Of a stretch of DNA of 14,748 nt, positions 11,862 to 14,748 are shown piece by piece. The stretch's first letter is position 1. Each line of letters opens with the position of its first letter. A program made the position numbers and the translations under genes. The DNA is taken from NCBI GenBank assembly GCA_003158755.1, contig PMLF01000078.1, positions 1 to 14,748 of the forward strand, given 5' to 3'. The notes beneath the pieces were generated by a model, which saw only the letters and a program-made list of their open reading frames with translations, was not told the origin of the DNA and made no database searches. This DNA comes from Elusimicrobiota bacterium (lineage in GTDB: Bacteria > Elusimicrobiota > Elusimicrobia > FEN-1173).

Positions 11862-14748
11862 TTCCCATCCTCCCGTCTCTTCCCGTACAAATAGTTCACG
11901 AGGTAGTTGTGCCCCACCGTGTCCTCGGTGGCAGGTTGACGAACCAAATACGTCCATTCCTGATTCCAAGGGCGCATGCCCATGTATTTCAAAATGTCGT
12001 TCACCATCGGGACGGGGTCCTTCGGATAACGGTTGTTCACCGCTTCCGCCAAGCCAAGCTTGTTTTTATCGACGACCATCTGCGAACCGTTCCCCTCGTA
12101 ATGAACTCGTGAACGCTCGGCCGGGGTCAGCATTAGAAAACTCTGATAGCCAACCATTGATCCTTGGCTGTGTGCGTCGACGTAAACAACACCAAATAAC
12201 CGGATCGCCTCCCGCATGGCATCACGCGCCCGAATCACTGTAATATCGTGCGCTCCAAACTCTTCTGCGACAATTTGAAATATATCTCCAAGGCCGAGGA
12301 GGTGGGTATTGTTCTCGACCACCGCGACCTTGCTAACGTTGTTCTTCTTCGCAATTTCGCGCGCCTCGTTACTGGCGTAGTCATCCGTCGTGCGAACGCC
12401 GCAAATGAATAGCAACGGGTGCTTGGGGTCCCAGGTTAATGGCATCTGCACATCTGTACCGTCGAGCGACCCGCTCGTCCCAACCATTCCTAAACTCAAA
12501 CGGATTTTTTCGACGCCGGAGGCATTAATAAAATCGCCGCCGGATTTTGCGATGTTGTCTTCATAATTAACCATCTTCTCTTTCGCCGCTTGCACAACGG
12601 GCAAATCGTTGAGGTGCTTTCCCGTCTCAACCAGTTGGCGTTCCGTCCAAGTGACTGCTTTATTCTCGACAGATACCCAGCCATCCACCAACTGCTTTGC
12701 CTCCGCCGCCGTTTCCGCCCCGATGGACTTCGTCGTCTGATAGGTGTTTTGCGCCGCGTTCGTGGTCAAAGCTTCCGTCCAGGACACGGCTTTGGAAAGG
12801 ACCCCCTCCGACGGGACGGGGGTGATGGAAACGACCAAGGAGGAAGCGACGGCGGTTTTTGTGGTGGGAACCTGCTGATCTTTCTCGGACGTGACCGGCG
12901 AGGGGATCCCCTGCGTCCCCCCACCTTTTCCGCCCAGGCCCAGCCAGTTGCCTACTATCGACGTCCCGGCCGCCAGGGCCAGGGTCGTCAACACCAAGCC
13001 GGCGGCAGCGTAGCCCTTAGGCTTTGAACTCGGGGAACCGCTTTCGGGCGTCGTCGATGGTGATCTTGGTGTAGAGGGTCCATTCGGCGGGACCTCCCTT
13101 GCTGGTGAGGTGCCCGGTCCAGAGTTGGCCGCATTTGCTGCATCGAAAGAGAATGTCTCCGAAGGGGATATCAGCAACTCTCTTGACGAGCTCGTTGAGC
13201 TCATCTTGTTCGTCGGATTCTCGCTTAAGCTCCTGCTTGTCGTTCCCTTCGAAGCTACCGACCACGTCCCGTCTTGGTTGGCAACAAGATTCCATTTTGT
13301 TTTCACCCCATTTTCGTCAACCGAATAGACTTCCTTAAGCCGGAACCCTTTCGCCGTCATCTCCTGGATGCTTTCATTCGGAATGATCGCCTGAAAAGCG
13401 CCCCCGCCCGTGTCCGCGCCAGGCACCGCGTGGGAACCATAGGAAGCCACGTCCTCACTCGTCGGAAGACGCATCCCGTCCGGCACTTTGCCGGGCGTTT
13501 CAAATTCAAACACAAAGACCGTGTTGGTGTTTTTTACCAGTTCTCCGGACGGCCTTCTCAATTCCAGTGTCTCCGCAATCTTTAGGGGAGTGTCGGAGGA
13601 ACTAATATCCTTTGCTAGCGTGACATAAGCGTCCTTGCCGCCAAAGGTTCCCCTGCCTTCCAAATAGCGGACAGCGTAATCCTCCGGCATCGCCCTCGCA
13701 AACACCCGTCCGCTCTCCGGCGGCAACGCTTGGAGGACGTCCGGCGGGATCGCCGTCGCCTCCGGACCGGCGCGGATGCTATTGCCTTTCGGGCTGGCCG
13801 CCTCTGATGCCTTCGCCGGTTCTTCGCCCTTGTTCAGCCACTCCGGCATGTTCCGACGGTAAGCGTCCAGCTCGATCACTGCCCTTTGATCGCTCCATCC
13901 ACCACGATCCGTCATCCACTGCGTTTTCCCGTTCTCCGTCTTTTGGATGCTCTCCGTCCACACCTGGCCTTCCAGCGCCTCGGGATCCATACGCGCCACC
14001 GACAAATCGGGGCTCTTCATCTCATACCGCCACTGAACGTCCTTAGCGTCCGTGAACACCCGCGTATCCCCGAACGCCGACCCGCCGCGCTTCGGCTCGA
14101 AAATGTTGATCGAATCCTTGGGGACGAACGGCGCGACGCTCGACGGCTTCACCTTCCCGAACGATAACGACCACATGGGGTCGTCGCCCACCCTCTCCCC
14201 CGTCGGCTCAAACGCCGTCCCCGCCACCTGCCGCCCTTTGAAATCCGTTTCCAACTGCCGCAACGCGGCCGGGGGCGTCCCGCCGTCGGGTTCCATTCCC
14301 GCCGCGCGCTCCGCCAACGTCGCCCGATCCGTCGGGTGGACTACTTCGTACGAATCACTCGGCGGCAAATCCGACAACCTCGCCGCGCCGACGGAGCCGC
14401 CGCTTTCTCCGCCGAACAGCGCTTTGAGTCTGCCCCACATTCCGCCGCTCGTCGTCTCCGATCCGAGTCCGGCCGCCGCATCGCCACGGCCAAGCAGGAC
14501 CCGCCCGGCGGCCCCGATCTTCTCGTTGATCTCGCTGAGAACGGCCCTTGTCCTTCCCAATAATCCTGTATTAGTCTCTACGGATGTAATACTTGTAGTA
14601 TTTACACCATCCGAGACCAACCCCCCGGCCTGGGACCCGTTTCCCCCCTCCAACCCGCCCGCTCCAAGTCTTGCGGGACCTGCTCTCGTTTCTTGGGCTC
14701 CTGCTCCATTCGCATCTTTCCCCACCTTAAGAGGCGAATAGAAGTGAT
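11858..14748 (-). CDS. Large multidomain membrane protein with C-terminal alpha/beta-hydrolase domain (N terminus continues at 1-196)
   Basis: With the 65 codons across the junction the protein is about 1,020 aa (that numbering is used here). Hydrophobic leader 1-28; Gly-rich region about 70-180; mixed region 190-375; a segment RVFARAMPEDYAV...YVTLAKD...AFQAIIPNESI (about 405-516) faintly like an ADP-ribosyltransferase fold; Ser/Thr/Pro-rich linker 560-635; membrane segment YAAAGLVLTTLALAAGTSIVG (about 637-657); and a C-terminal hydrolase domain 830-1010. The latter has LLFICGVRTTDDY, nucleophile S918 in AHSQGS, probable D968 (RYPKDPVPMV) and H1004 (VGHNYLVNYL). This is the layout of lipase-like domains in polymorphic toxins. 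As a single surface or secreted protein it would be membrane-tethered with a lipase or esterase tip. It is coupled to a lipoprotein gene. Within the window alone it would begin at GTG 14725 (955 aa), which lacks a ribosome site. Confidence 0.85.
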   Translation of the reverse strand, partial: HFYSPLKVGKDANGAGAQETRAGPARLGAGGLEGGNGSQAGGLVSDGVNTTSITSVETNTGLLGRTRAVLSEINEKIGAAGRVLLGRGDAAAGLGSETTSGGMWGRLKALFGGESGGSVGAARLSDLPPSDSYEVVHPTDRATLAERAAGMEPDGGTPPAALRQLETDFKGRQVAGTAFEPTGERVGDDPMWSLSFGKVKPSSVAPFVPKDSINIFEPKRGGSAFGDTRVFTDAKDVQWRYEMKSPDLSVARMDPEALEGQVWTESIQKTENGKTQWMTDRGGWSDQRAVIELDAYRRNMPEWLNKGEEPAKASEAASPKGNSIRAGPEATAIPPDVLQALPPESGRVFARAMPEDYAVRYLEGRGTFGGKDAYVTLAKDISSSDTPLKIAETLELRRPSGELVKNTNTVFVFEFETPGKVPDGMRLPTSEDVASYGSHAVPGADTGGGAFQAIIPNESIQEMTAKGFRLKEVYSVDENGVKTKWNLVANQDGTWSVASKGTTSRSLSENPTNKMSSTSSSRELLISPSETFSFDAANAANSGPGTSPAREVPPNGPSTPRSPSTTPESGSPSSKPKGYAAAGLVLTTLALAAGTSIVGNWLGLGGKGGGTQGIPSPVTSEKDQQVPTTKTAVASSLVVSITPVPSEGVLSKAVSWTEALTTNAAQNTYQTTKSIGAETAAEAKQLVDGWVSVENKAVTWTERQLVETGKHLNDLPVVQAAKEKMVNYEDNIAKSGGDFINASGVEKIRLSLGMVGTSGSLDGTDVQMPLTWDPKHPLLFICGVRTTDDYASNEAREIAKKNNVSKVAVVENNTHLLGLGDIFQIVAEEFGAHDITVIRARDAMREAIRLFGVVYVDAHSQGSMVGYQSFLMLTPAERSRVHYEGNGSQMVVDKNKLGLAEAVNNRYPKDPVPMVNDILKYMGMRPWNQEWTYLVRQPATEDTVGHNYLVNYLYGKRREDGK
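13017..13295 (-). CDS. Overlapping CxxC small protein inside the large gene
   Basis: A 92-codon frame lies in a different phase from the large gene. It encodes an acidic helical part (KQELKRESDEQDELNELVKR), then ADIPFGDILFRCSKCGQLW (C52, C55), then EWTLYTKITIDDARKRFPEF. The CxxC-G-x-x-W knuckle, the balanced composition and the GC-rich third positions (about 52 of 73 by my count from residue 20, against a clearly lower share in the large frame) look like a genuine protein. In the same DNA the large gene has only a Ser/Thr/Pro-rich linker. Start uncertain: ATG 13295 lacks a ribosome site and GTG at about 13265 is another choice. Small CxxC proteins of this look include toxin-immunity families. 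It may be a true overlapping gene or a remnant overrun by the large frame. Confidence 0.5.
   Translation of the reverse strand: MESCCQPRRDVVGSFEGNDKQELKRESDEQDELNELVKRVADIPFGDILFRCSKCGQLWTGHLTSKGGPAEWTLYTKITIDDARKRFPEFKA
14725..14748. repeat. Terminal direct repeat, right copy
   Basis: Exact copy of bases 1-24. In the circular molecule the two are one and the same sequence. In the other reading they are flanking repeats of an inserted element. Confidence 0.85.

Noticed and set aside
11862..11969. Upstream extension of the lipoprotein (36 residues)
   Set aside because: It would hide the signal peptide and lies inside the large gene. ATG 11861 has a good ribosome site and an exact ATGA overlap.

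Overview
The window looks like one complete circular replicon of about 14,724 bp. Its first 24 bases are repeated exactly as its last 24. When the ends are joined, a long minus-strand reading frame runs without interruption across the junction to an ATG at 196 that begins a hydrophobic, signal-like leader. The sequence is GC-rich and bacterial (lipoprotein signal, Shine-Dalgarno sites, DnaG-type primase, a DnaA box). I cannot name the host. The lipoprotein points to a diderm or at least a lipoprotein-processing bacterium. I see no relaxase, conjugation, capsid or partition genes, so the best description is a small plasmid or integrative circular element of unknown lineage.

Layout, anticlockwise (minus strand) from the control region: a divergent control region (6580-6654) separates a rightward XRE repressor (6654-7019, the only confident plus-strand gene) from a leftward operon. 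That operon has two or three very small genes (6498-6035, one resembling DUF5659), a primase-helicase of 899 aa (5968-3269), a 200-bp origin-like gap with iteron-like repeats and a DnaA box (3068-3268), and three tandem tyrosine recombinases (3067-233). The trio resembles 'recombinase in trio' (RIT) elements. The first two recombinases have all catalytic residues; the third has lost its His residues and the nucleophilic Tyr.

Across the junction lies a cargo block: a ~1,020-aa multidomain protein with two membrane segments and a C-terminal alpha/beta-hydrolase (AHSQGS) domain, a coupled lipoprotein (4-bp ATGA overlap), and a nuclease-like protein that joins a DUF1016 N-terminal domain to a staphylococcal-nuclease domain. 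This block ends at a good terminator (10455-10491). A 92-codon frame encoding a CxxC mini-protein is hidden inside the linker of the large gene. A separate unit (10123-8550) is a Type II restriction-modification system: a beta-class amino-methyltransferase coupled by ATGA to a BstYI/BglII-family endonuclease. By eye the replicon is depleted in the expected RGATCY site.

Between the R-M terminator (8482) and the repressor terminator (7077) lie about 1.4 kb with no convincing gene. This stretch is packed with GC-rich perfect hairpins, G-tract clusters and a duplicated ~90-bp structured unit whose two copies differ by a compensatory base-pair change. It is the best place to look for something undescribed, such as a structured RNA or a replication or recombination site.

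Working model (inference): the primase-helicase replicates the circle under repressor control, the recombinase trio integrates or resolves it, the R-M system addicts the host, and the hydrolase/lipoprotein pair may be a toxin-immunity-like cargo.
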